DNA of 64,000 bases from Chloroflexota bacterium (GTDB lineage: Bacteria > Chloroflexota > Anaerolineae > J036 > Brachytrichaceae). How positions within the stretch are numbered: position 1 is the first letter of the stretch; the number at the start of each line of letters is the position of its first letter. Where the stretch lies: the NCBI GenBank assembly GCA_021788625.1, contig JAJYKL010000007.1, positions 1 to 64,000 of the forward strand, written 5' to 3'. The notes under the pieces were generated by a model, which was not told where the DNA came from, ran no database searches, and worked only from the letters and a program-made list of their open reading frames with translations. Position numbers and translations under genes: made by a program. This document shows, piece by piece, positions 1-8,237 of the stretch.

Positions 1-106
1 CAGCTTCGTGTTCGGCGAGGCGCAGATCCAGGTTTGTCGTGGAACCAATGTAGTAGGAACCGTCAGCACATTGGAGGATGTACAGCCAGCCGGATGCTGT
101 TGTCAT
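1..106 (-). CDS. GIY-YIG nuclease family protein, N-terminal part only (truncated by left window edge)
   Basis: Reverse strand from ATG at 106 reads MTTASGWLYILQCADGSYYIGSTTNLDLRLAEHEA, the canonical GIY-YIG N-terminus (W-x-Y-I-L-x-C-x-D-G-S-x-Y-x-G-x-T). Confidence 0.85.
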   Translation of the reverse strand, partial: MTTASGWLYILQCADGSYYIGSTTNLDLRLAEHEA

Positions 107-139
107 GGGTGTATTGCTCTTTAATTGCAACGATGCTCA

Positions 140-787
140 TTGTCTGCCTGTCGTCCTTCGGCAGGCTCAGGATGTACCCTTCGGCAGGCTCAGGATGATC
201 ATTCGGTCAATTCAGGACAATCATGGTGAGCGCTCATGGTGAGCCTGTCGTCCTTCGGCAGGCTCAGGATGTACCCTTCGACAAGCTCAGGATGATCATT
301 TGGTCAATTCAGGATGATCATTCGGTCAATTCAGGATGATCATGGTGAGCGCTCATGGTGAGCCAGTCGTCCTTCGACAAGCTCAGGATGATCATTTGGT
401 CAATTCAGGATGATCATTCGGTCAATTCAGGATGATCATGGTGAGCGCTCATGGTGAGCCTGTCGTCCTTCGGCAGGCTCAGGATGTACCCTTCGACAAG
501 CTCAGGATGATCATTCGGTCAATTCAGGACAATCATGGTGAGCCTGTCGTCCTTCGGCAGGCTCAGGATGTACCCTTCGACAAGCTCAGGATGATCCTTC
601 GGTCAATTCAGGACAATCATGGTGAGCCTGTCGTCCTTCGACAAGCTCAGGATGATCCTTCGACCAGCTCAGGATGATCCTTCGACCAGCTCAGGATGAT
701 CCTTCGACCAGCTCAGGATGATCCTTCGACCAGCTCAGGATGATCCTTCGACCAGCTCAGGATGATCCTTCGACCAGCTCAGGATGA
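140..787. repeat. Array of ~22-23 bp repeat units (CCTTCGRCARGCTCAGGATG family), interspersed with TGAGCGCTCA and ATGATCAT palindromic words
   Basis: Direct reading. Includes six consecutive perfect 22-bp copies of gatgatccttcgaccagctcag at 651-782, plus variant units gatgatcattcggtcaattcag and gatgtacccttcggcaggctcag. Confidence 0.95.
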
Positions 788-799
788 CAAGACCAGGGG

Positions 800-2005
800 T
801 CAGGTTGGGTAGCCGCCGCCGCCTTCAGCCGTGCCGCGCTCCTGGGCGATCTTCTTCTCATAGCCGCTCTCATGCAGTGCGGCGATGGGGTCGGTGGCCA
901 GGTCCAGCTCCGAGCGTACCTGCTCGACGAGGGGGCGTACATCGGTCTCGAAGGCATCGGCCAGCACGCGATACGCGCCTAACACGTCACAGGCGGTCTG
1001 GCGTTCCTTCAGCGCCTTGCGATCGACGACGAGCGCCTTCGCATAGGCAGACTGAATGTTGACCACGGACTGCAGCATGGCTTCGATCTTCGGTTCGATG
1101 GCATGGCTCTGGTCGATCATGTAGGCTACGTTTTTAGCTGCGTCGCCTGCGTCCACCAGCTCATTGAAGATGAGGAACAGCTCAAACGGGTTCGATGTGC
1201 CTACGATCAGGTCATCGTCGGCGTACTTGCGAGCATTGAAGTGGAACCCGCCCAGTTTGCCCTCATACAGCAGCGTGGCAACGATGTGTTCGATGTTGGT
1301 CCCCTGCGCATGGTGGCCCGTATCCACCAGCACCTGTGCCTTGGGCCCCAGTTTGAGCGCCACACTATAGGCCACTCCCCAGTCCGACAGGTCGGTATGG
1401 TAAAAGGCCGGCTCGAAGAACTTGTACTCGATCAGCATGCGCATGTTCTCTGGCAGGGCAGCGTAGACCTGGCCGAGTGAATCGATCAGGCGGGCGCGGC
1501 GCTCGCGGAATGAGTCCTGGCCAGCATAGTTGGTGCCATCGGCGTACCACAGGCTGAGCGCGTCCGATCCCGTCTGCTTCGCGATCTCGATACATTCCAG
1601 ATGATGATCGACGGCGATGCGCCGGATGGCCGGGTCGGGATGGCAGATGCTGCCGAACTTATAGATATCCGCCTGGAACGTATTGGTATTGATGGCGCCA
1701 ATCTGGATGCCCAAATCCTCGGCGTAGGTCTTGAGCGCCTTCCAATCGCTCACTTTGTCCCACGGGATGTGCAGGGCCACGCTGGGGCAGATGCCCGTCA
1801 GACGGTTGACCATGGCCGCATCGGCCAGTTTCTCAAACACGCTGTTCGCGGCGCCGGGGTAGGCGAATGTCTTGAAGCGTGTGCCCGAGTTGCCATATCC
1901 CCACGAAGGCGTCTCAACGCGCTGTTGCTTAAGCTTGGCTTTTACTGCTTCCACGTCGATGCCCCGTTGGCTCAGCTTATCAGCCAGCGACTGGTAATCA
2001 CTCAT
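800..2005 (-). CDS. rhaI: L-rhamnose isomerase (RhaI-type sugar isomerase)
   Basis: 401-aa ORF with rhamnose isomerase family features ([60 protein letters not shown]). Confidence 0.88.
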   Translation of the reverse strand: MSDYQSLADKLSQRGIDVEAVKAKLKQQRVETPSWGYGNSGTRFKTFAYPGAANSVFEKLADAAMVNRLTGICPSVALHIPWDKVSDWKALKTYAEDLGIQIGAINTNTFQADIYKFGSICHPDPAIRRIAVDHHLECIEIAKQTGSDALSLWYADGTNYAGQDSFRERRARLIDSLGQVYAALPENMRMLIEYKFFEPAFYHTDLSDWGVAYSVALKLGPKAQVLVDTGHHAQGTNIEHIVATLLYEGKLGGFHFNARKYADDDLIVGTSNPFELFLIFNELVDAGDAAKNVAYMIDQSHAIEPKIEAMLQSVVNIQSAYAKALVVDRKALKERQTACDVLGAYRVLADAFETDVRPLVEQVRSELDLATDPIAALHESGYEKKIAQERGTAEGGGGYPT

Positions 2006-2053
2006 TTGTGTCCTCCGAAACGACAGTTTTACGCAGGCACCAGCCCGCGCCGG

Positions 2054-2374
2054 TCAATCCAGATGAAATACTTCCTCCAGCGGAACCATTCCCTCATCGG
2101 GGTGCAGCTCGCCGAGCTGTTCGAAGAATGGACCCATCGATGCCTGCCAGCGTGCGTTCACTTCGCGTAACGCCATGCCAGCGCGCGCCGCATCGAAATC
2201 AGGCGTCTCCAGGTAACCAAAGAGCGTGCCGTCGGCGCGCATAAAGATGGAGTAGTTGTGCCAACCCGTTTCGCGCAGTGCCTGCTTCATCTCGGGCCAC
2301 ACGTTTTGGTGCCGCTTTTTATACTCCTCTTTCATTTCCGGTTTGATTTTTAGAATAAACGCAATTCGCTGCAT
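2054..2374 (-). CDS. rhaM: L-rhamnose mutarotase
   Basis: 106-aa ORF: MQRIAFILKIKPEMKEEYKKRHQNVWPEM...GWHNYSIF...LFGYLE, typical RhaM; adjacent to rhaI. Confidence 0.92.
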   Translation of the reverse strand: MQRIAFILKIKPEMKEEYKKRHQNVWPEMKQALRETGWHNYSIFMRADGTLFGYLETPDFDAARAGMALREVNARWQASMGPFFEQLGELHPDEGMVPLEEVFHLD

Positions 2375-2447
2375 GTCATTTCACCTCTGTTATCTCAAGT
2401 GTGTCAGTCAACTAGGGTACAGTGATGGCCAGCATGGACCGCGCGCC

Positions 2448-4187
2448 CTACACTGGCGCAGCCAGAATGGGAGCGGTCAGGTGGGTTACCTGCGCCATGT
2501 CGTCGGGATACAGCTGTGCCATGTTGTCGGGTGTTACGAGTATGTGATCGGTATAAACGGCCGGCGGGGTGGGGCGCCCGTGCAAAATGGCCACGGCCAT
2601 CGAAATGACCTTGATGCCGTAGCTCTGCGGGAAGTAGTCCACCGCTCCGATGAGCATGGGGTCGCATTGCAACAGGCGACGCCGCACGCGTGCACTGGCA
2701 TTCTGGCTGACCACAGCCACATACGACCGGTAGTCCAGAATCTCAGCCGCCGCCAGTGCCCCCAGAGCGGAGTTGGCATTGATGCCCACGAACAGGCATG
2801 TTTTCCCACGCGGGATATCGTGCAACGCCTGGGTCGCCGCCAGTTGCGAACCTTCCAGATCTCCATGCGTGCTGAGATGGATAATCCGGTCGTCGGTCAG
2901 CGCGATAACTGGTCTCAAGGCATCAATCTGTCCTTGAATGCGCGCCGCGGGAATAGGTCCCGACTCGGGCTGTTCCAGGCAGACCACATAATCCAGTTTG
3001 CCATTCCATTGCTCATTCACCCAACTGGCTGCCGCTTCTCCGCCGATGCGACCGGCCCGGTAATTATCAGCGCCGAAGAAGGTAGCGCCGGGCAGGGGGA
3101 TATCGATCGCGATCACCGGAATATGGGCAGATCGATACATATGCATCATGACGTTGTTGGTCTGCTCGTGTTGTTGATACTCAATCGCCAGGTCCACGCC
3201 TGCTTCGATCAGCCCTTTCGCGTTCGTCAGTGCAACGGCCGGATCGGCTTCGTTGTCGGTCAGGACCAAATCTATCGTGCCATCGTCAAAGGCAGCCCGT
3301 TCGATGCTCTGCCGCACGCTGACGGAAAATTCCTGCTTCTCAGTGAGGTTGGCGAAGCCGATGCGCCAGCGCTTGCCGCGATGCCGGTCGGCATACAGTT
3401 CGGTGATGTGCTCGCCGCAGAGCGAGACCTGCACCCCTGCGACGCGCAGTGCATTTAGAGTAACTTCGGGCGCTTTGTCAGCCGTGACTAGATGGTGCGC
3501 TTCGCTAAGCTGGGCCACGCTGACCAGCGCCGAGTGACCCAGTTGTTCGGCCAGCGCGACAACGATCACTTTCCGCCCACTGTGAAAGACAGCCGATTTC
3601 ACTTCGCTACTGGCCAGATCGTCATCCGTGTAACCGCGTTCGGCGCTGATTCCGTCACACCCAATAAAAGCCTTTTGCACTCGCAATTCGCGCAGCAAGG
3701 CCACCGTGGAGTGTCCATCCAGGGTATCCCGTCCGCAACGTAACTGGCCGCCTGTCAGTATGACGGTCTGTGTGGGGTTGCGCGAGAGAGTGGCCGCAAT
3801 CAGTATGCTATTGGTGATGACGGTCAGCGATTTGTGAGAGACAAGCTCCCCGGCCATCTCATCAATGATGGGCCCCCCGGCGAGCACAATAATGTCACCC
3901 TCTTCCACTAGCTCCGCAGCTCGTTTGGCAATGGCGCGAATCTCTTTCTGGTGCCGATCATTTTGAGCTCTGTCAGTGTCCCCCGTCTCCTGTTGCGGCG
4001 TCGGGCGACTGCCCATAACTGCGCCGCCATGAGTACGGATCAGCTCCCCCTGTTTTTCGAGCGTCCGCAGGTCGTTGCGTATCGTGCCGGTAGATACCTG
4101 CAATAACTGCACCAGTTCTGGCAGATGCACTGAGCCACTCTGCAGCAGTAACTCCATGAGTTGTCTACGCCGGGCGTTTGGTTTCAT
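2448..4187 (-). CDS. DeoR-type transcriptional regulator fused to a periplasmic-binding-protein-like sugar-binding domain
   Basis: N-terminus RRRQLMELLLQSGSVHLPELVQLLQVSTGTIRNDLRTLEKQGELIRTHGGAV is a DeoR HTH, followed by a DeoRC-like domain and a C-terminal Peripla_BP-like region (FFGADNYRAGRIGGEAAASWV). Start at 4187 preferred over 4214, which lies almost on the -10 box. Confidence 0.8.
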   Translation of the reverse strand: MKPNARRRQLMELLLQSGSVHLPELVQLLQVSTGTIRNDLRTLEKQGELIRTHGGAVMGSRPTPQQETGDTDRAQNDRHQKEIRAIAKRAAELVEEGDIIVLAGGPIIDEMAGELVSHKSLTVITNSILIAATLSRNPTQTVILTGGQLRCGRDTLDGHSTVALLRELRVQKAFIGCDGISAERGYTDDDLASSEVKSAVFHSGRKVIVVALAEQLGHSALVSVAQLSEAHHLVTADKAPEVTLNALRVAGVQVSLCGEHITELYADRHRGKRWRIGFANLTEKQEFSVSVRQSIERAAFDDGTIDLVLTDNEADPAVALTNAKGLIEAGVDLAIEYQQHEQTNNVMMHMYRSAHIPVIAIDIPLPGATFFGADNYRAGRIGGEAAASWVNEQWNGKLDYVVCLEQPESGPIPAARIQGQIDALRPVIALTDDRIIHLSTHGDLEGSQLAATQALHDIPRGKTCLFVGINANSALGALAAAEILDYRSYVAVVSQNASARVRRRLLQCDPMLIGAVDYFPQSYGIKVISMAVAILHGRPTPPAVYTDHILVTPDNMAQLYPDDMAQVTHLTAPILAAPV

Positions 4188-4216
4188 TATTGCAGCTTTA
4201 CTATCTGTCTTCATTC

Positions 4217-4244
4217 ATTATAGAAACGGGATAAAAGTTGTCAA
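4217..4244 (-). promoter_or_regulatory. Near-consensus sigma70 promoter for the DeoR-type gene
   Basis: On the minus strand: TTGACA (4244-4239), 16-bp spacer, TATAAT (4222-4217), just upstream of start 4187. Confidence 0.7.
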
Positions 4245-4390
4245 TATGGCAGATTACGTGTAAATGGAGTAACAGTTCATGCACGTATAACAGAGCAATT
4301 TTGTTGAAACGTTAAGCGGGATGCAGGTGAGCGAGACCTATAGACAGGCAGCTATTTGCCATCACCCTCCGAACGCAGTATGCTCCCTAT

Positions 4391-6676
4391 ATGCAGCCTA
4401 ATTCGAAATCGCCCGTGCGCGATCTATTTTATGCTGAGCTTATTGACCTGAAAAGGGAAGTCATGGTGTGGGGTCTCATCCTCCCCATCATGGTTCTCGG
4501 TTATGTAGGACTATTAGTCTCCTACCAGGAACCATTCCTGGAACATCCCAATTATCGAGCGATTGTACTTTTCGCGGTCATCTTTTTCATTGGTCTGGGC
4601 TGCGCGCTGCTTAACCGCACCCATCGCCAGCTGGCCTTATGGCTGACCAGTTGGAGCACGTTGGTGATAGCGCTTGCCTTTTTTGTTTCCGGGCTGGACG
4701 GATACACCGCCCTCGGCGTGAGTGTGGCGTGCGGCGCCATCGCCTTGCTGCTGCATCCGTTGCTGGGCTGGCTGGCCGTTCTCCTCTCGGGGTGTGCCAT
4801 TTCAGCCTATGCAATGCTGTACCCTCAGTTGCACTTATGGCCTGGACGGGTCGCGGTGGTGGTGATCACATCCATCTTCGCCACCATCATCGCGCAGGCT
4901 GTTGCCCGAGTACTCTTCCGCGCACTGCGCTGGACGCAAACGAACTACGAGATGGCCCGCCAGCAAGCGGAGACGGTGACGGAAAAGAGCAGCCAGCTGG
5001 CGGCCGCCCTGAAGTCGCTCGAGCGGACCAGCTTCCAGCTGGCGCGCGCCAATGAGCAGATGGAAGTGGCGATGCGCTATGCTGAAGAGGCGCGCCTGTC
5101 GAAGCAGCAATTCGCTGCTTCGGTCAGCCACGAGCTGCGCGCCCCCCTGAATCTGATCATTGGTTTCAGCGACCTCGTCGTTAATGAACCCGAGCACTAC
5201 CATACAGACCTGGACCCCAAGCTGCTGGCCGACATCCGCGTCATCAACAATCATGCACAGCACCTGCTCAAGCTGGTGAATGACATCCTGGATCTGAGCC
5301 AGATGGATGTCAATTACCTGACCGTAGTCCAGGAACCGGTGCAGGTCAGTGAAATCGTGCAGGAGGCGATCGCGGACTTCAACTATCTGGTCACGCAGCA
5401 TGGGCTCAGGCTGGAGGTGGACATTGAACCGGGCCTGCCGACTGTGATGGCGGATGCCACCCGCATCCGCGAGGTGCTGACCAACCTGCTCAGCAACGCA
5501 TTGCGCGTGACGAGCCAGGGTGAAATCAGCGTCCAGGCGCGCCGGTGGGTTAATGACAACCAGCAGGCACCGTCAACCGGCGCGACACACGAGATACTGG
5601 TCAGCGTTCGTGATACGGGTATGGGCATTTCGGAGGCTGACCTGCGGCGCATTTTCGAGCCATTTGTCCAGATTGCCGGGTCCGACCCGCAGAAGCACTC
5701 AGGCTCCGGACTGGGTCTGACGATCAGCCGGAAATTCGTCGAGTTGCATGGCGGACGCATGTGGGTGGATAGCACGCTTGGCCAGGGTAGCACCTTCTAC
5801 TTCACCATCCCCGTGGCCGGCGCGGAACCGGCCTCCTCTCCGCAACGAACCATGCGGGAAATGAAACGGCGCGAAGTGGGTACGCTGACGGTTGTCGAGC
5901 GGTCCGCCGTACTGTCACGGCTGGTCGAGCGCCATATCACCGGCATGCAGGTGGAATCGGTGCCCTCGATCGACGACCTGTGCATCGATAGCGACCGATC
6001 GGTTGAAGTGATCCTTATCAATGAGCCTTTCACAGGCGGTGGGCAATTGCCTGAATTACCTGCAGCGCTCCATCGGGTGCCCGTCTTTCGCTGCTACGTG
6101 CACGAGGCGCTTTCGTCCCTGCGCCCAAACGAGAACCTTTCCGGGGGATTGCATGACTATCTGATCAAACCGGTGAACCGCGAGCAGCTCTATGCGGTGC
6201 TCAAGCGGTTGCTGTCTGCCGAACCGGGAAAACAGAACCGGCCTGCCCATGTGCTCATCGTTGAAGATGAGGAAGATGCCTCCTACATGCTAAACCGCAT
6301 GCTGCGCCTGGCGCCGCCGGAAGTATTTGCTGCTTTTGATGGCATCACCATCACGCGGGCACGCTCGGGCGAGCAAGCCTTGCAGATACTGGAAGGCTGC
6401 TCGGAGCCGGGCGGCGCATGGGTGGATGCTGTGCTCCTGGATCTGGTGCTGGGCAGCCTCAGCGGCTTTGCCGTGCTTTCAGAAATGGAGCTTCACCCGA
6501 GCTGGCGCAGTATACCGGTGTGCGTCATCACCGGTCAGGTTGCCACGGGCGACCTGCTGGTCACACCTTATCTATCCTTTTCACGTCAGGGCGGTTTGAC
6601 GGCGCGCGAGCTGGCACAGGCCGTAACGGCGCTTACGAAGATTGCACTGCCAGGGGTGGAGGTGGCGGCCCAATAA
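4391..6676 (+). CDS. Membrane hybrid sensor histidine kinase with two C-terminal receiver-like domains
   Basis: N-terminal TM segments, H-box FAASVSHELRAPLNLIIGF, N-box LLSNAL, G-box GSGLGLTISRKFVELHGG; C-terminal receiver VLIVEDEEDASYML...DAVLLDLVL. Confidence 0.88.
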   Translation: MQPNSKSPVRDLFYAELIDLKREVMVWGLILPIMVLGYVGLLVSYQEPFLEHPNYRAIVLFAVIFFIGLGCALLNRTHRQLALWLTSWSTLVIALAFFVSGLDGYTALGVSVACGAIALLLHPLLGWLAVLLSGCAISAYAMLYPQLHLWPGRVAVVVITSIFATIIAQAVARVLFRALRWTQTNYEMARQQAETVTEKSSQLAAALKSLERTSFQLARANEQMEVAMRYAEEARLSKQQFAASVSHELRAPLNLIIGFSDLVVNEPEHYHTDLDPKLLADIRVINNHAQHLLKLVNDILDLSQMDVNYLTVVQEPVQVSEIVQEAIADFNYLVTQHGLRLEVDIEPGLPTVMADATRIREVLTNLLSNALRVTSQGEISVQARRWVNDNQQAPSTGATHEILVSVRDTGMGISEADLRRIFEPFVQIAGSDPQKHSGSGLGLTISRKFVELHGGRMWVDSTLGQGSTFYFTIPVAGAEPASSPQRTMREMKRREVGTLTVVERSAVLSRLVERHITGMQVESVPSIDDLCIDSDRSVEVILINEPFTGGGQLPELPAALHRVPVFRCYVHEALSSLRPNENLSGGLHDYLIKPVNREQLYAVLKRLLSAEPGKQNRPAHVLIVEDEEDASYMLNRMLRLAPPEVFAAFDGITITRARSGEQALQILEGCSEPGGAWVDAVLLDLVLGSLSGFAVLSEMELHPSWRSIPVCVITGQVATGDLLVTPYLSFSRQGGLTARELAQAVTALTKIALPGVEVAAQ

Positions 6677-7829
6677 GATGCTCCAGCATTTCGCGCAGTT
6701 GGGCGGCCGTATGCGGACGCGGGAGTATCGCGCTCGCCCCCAGGGCATAAGCCAGGTCGGGGTTGCGTAACACCGAACACACCACCACTGGAATATGGAT
6801 GGTAGCCGGGTGCGACTTGAGCAGGGCCAAAACTTCCCAACCGTCGCGGCCTGGCATCATGACGTCGAGCAGGATGCAACTGGGTTGCAGGGTCTGCGCC
6901 TGCAAGAGCGCCTCTTCGGCGCGCGTGATGGCCACCAGGTCGAATTGCGTCCGGGCGAGGTAGCGCCGGGTAAGCTCGATTGCGTCGACGTTATCGTCAA
7001 TCATCATCACACGCTGCCGGGCATCGGCGGCGATCGAAAGCAGCACTTGCATGGAAGTCGGCCCGGCATCCGGAATGGTGACACGAAAACCCGCCTGTTG
7101 CGCCAGCTGGCGTAATTCCAAGAGGCTGTCTTCCGAGACAGCCGGCTCGCAAGGCTGCGATGTGTAATGAGTTAAAGAGAGACGTAACTCGTGATCCACC
7201 AAATCGCTCTGGATGGACAGCAGCCCGCCACAGTCCCCGTGTATGGCAAAGGTGATTGCTGCAATGAGCAGTTGCCGCACCAGCGTGCGGTTGGCCCACG
7301 CAACCGGCGCCTGCTGTGGTAAAGCGACCTGCACGTCCACATTTTTCCGGCTCAGCAATGGGTCGATGAGACCCAACACGGCCTGCAGCAGATCATCCAG
7401 CCGAAGGAACTCATAAGGCTCTGCCGAAGCCGATGCGGGCGCAGGGGAGCGCTCACCGGCCTCTGGAACCGCGCCTGGTTGACGCTCGGTGAGAAAGAGG
7501 AGCGTCGCCACGGCTTCGATGCCGCGGTCCTGTTCGCGACGTAACTGGCGCAGACTGATGTTCAGCTCAGTCGCCGCTTCTGCTTGCGTGAGGCCGCGCA
7601 GGTAGCGCTGCTCTAGTGCATTGTACAGACGCCAGGCCAGCGACCCGGGTGAAACATCGCTGGCTGGCTTCAATTGCTGCACCAGACCCAGGAGCTTGGC
7701 CTGCAGGTCGGCGGCGTTCCGCGCGAGGTTAAGATCGTGGATCGTGTCCAGGCTACGCTGGAGATAAGCCAGATCATAGACGCGTTCCAGCACGTCACGT
7801 GTCCAGGTAATCCGTTCTGGTGAAATCAT
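6633..7829 (-). CDS. HTH-like + HATPase-like region + C-terminal response regulator receiver domain
   Basis: LTQAEAATELNISLRQLRREQDRG (HTH-like); C-terminal receiver RVMMIDDNVDAIELTRRYL...CILLDVMMPGRDGWEVL. Confidence 0.75.
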   Translation of the reverse strand: MISPERITWTRDVLERVYDLAYLQRSLDTIHDLNLARNAADLQAKLLGLVQQLKPASDVSPGSLAWRLYNALEQRYLRGLTQAEAATELNISLRQLRREQDRGIEAVATLLFLTERQPGAVPEAGERSPAPASASAEPYEFLRLDDLLQAVLGLIDPLLSRKNVDVQVALPQQAPVAWANRTLVRQLLIAAITFAIHGDCGGLLSIQSDLVDHELRLSLTHYTSQPCEPAVSEDSLLELRQLAQQAGFRVTIPDAGPTSMQVLLSIAADARQRVMMIDDNVDAIELTRRYLARTQFDLVAITRAEEALLQAQTLQPSCILLDVMMPGRDGWEVLALLKSHPATIHIPVVVCSVLRNPDLAYALGASAILPRPHTAAQLREMLEHLIGPPPPPLAVQSS

Positions 7830-7939
7830 GAATCCAGGTACAAAACGGCCAGTTTTCGGCCAGCTACGTCCTTGCTATGGCGCTCCGATTTTGGTAGCTT
7901 TAGAACGGCTAGCGATTGATCGCAAGGTATTATGCATTT

Positions 7940-8016
7940 ATTCTGAGCTTGTCGAAGGGTACATCCTTGGCCTGCCGAAGGACGACAGGCTCATCATGAG
8001 CGCTCACCATGACGTT
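7940..8016. repeat. Copy of the CCTTCGACAAGCTCAGGATG repeat family, inverted relative to the array at 140-787
   Basis: Contains tgagcttgtcgaagggtacatcctt and gcctgccgaaggacgacaggctcatcatgagcgctcaccatgac, the reverse complement of the 5' array motifs. Confidence 0.9.
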
Positions 8017-8237
8017 CGGGAACCTTGTGTATATCTGCAAGCCGCTATCATTCGTAAGAGCCAGCCATGCTCTATTGTAATGTGGCTTATAGGCCTGCAT
8101 AGGAGGTGGAGTGAGGTTGAGAAGAAACAGAGTTTGATGCATCTCGATTGCCATCTGATCGCCGAGTGAGTTTTCCAAAGACAAGTTACTTACGTTATGG
8201 TTATCGGGCGTATGTGACGAACAGGAGAGGTTAAGCA

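Noticed and set aside
432-677. ORF of 81 aa (PVVLRQAQDVPFDKLRM...) as a protein
   Set aside because: It is a translation of the DNA repeat array; no start context and no independent coding signal. The same applies to ORFs at 12042-12320, 12024-12266 and 12241-12435.
140-787. CRISPR array
   Set aside because: Units are near-identical head-to-tail or interspersed with other repeated words; there are no unique spacers of regular length and no cas genes in the window.
4214-4214. ATG at 4214 as start of the DeoR-type gene
   Set aside because: It lies 3 bp from a near-perfect -10 box (4217-4222), so it would probably not be transcribed; ATG 4187 fits better.
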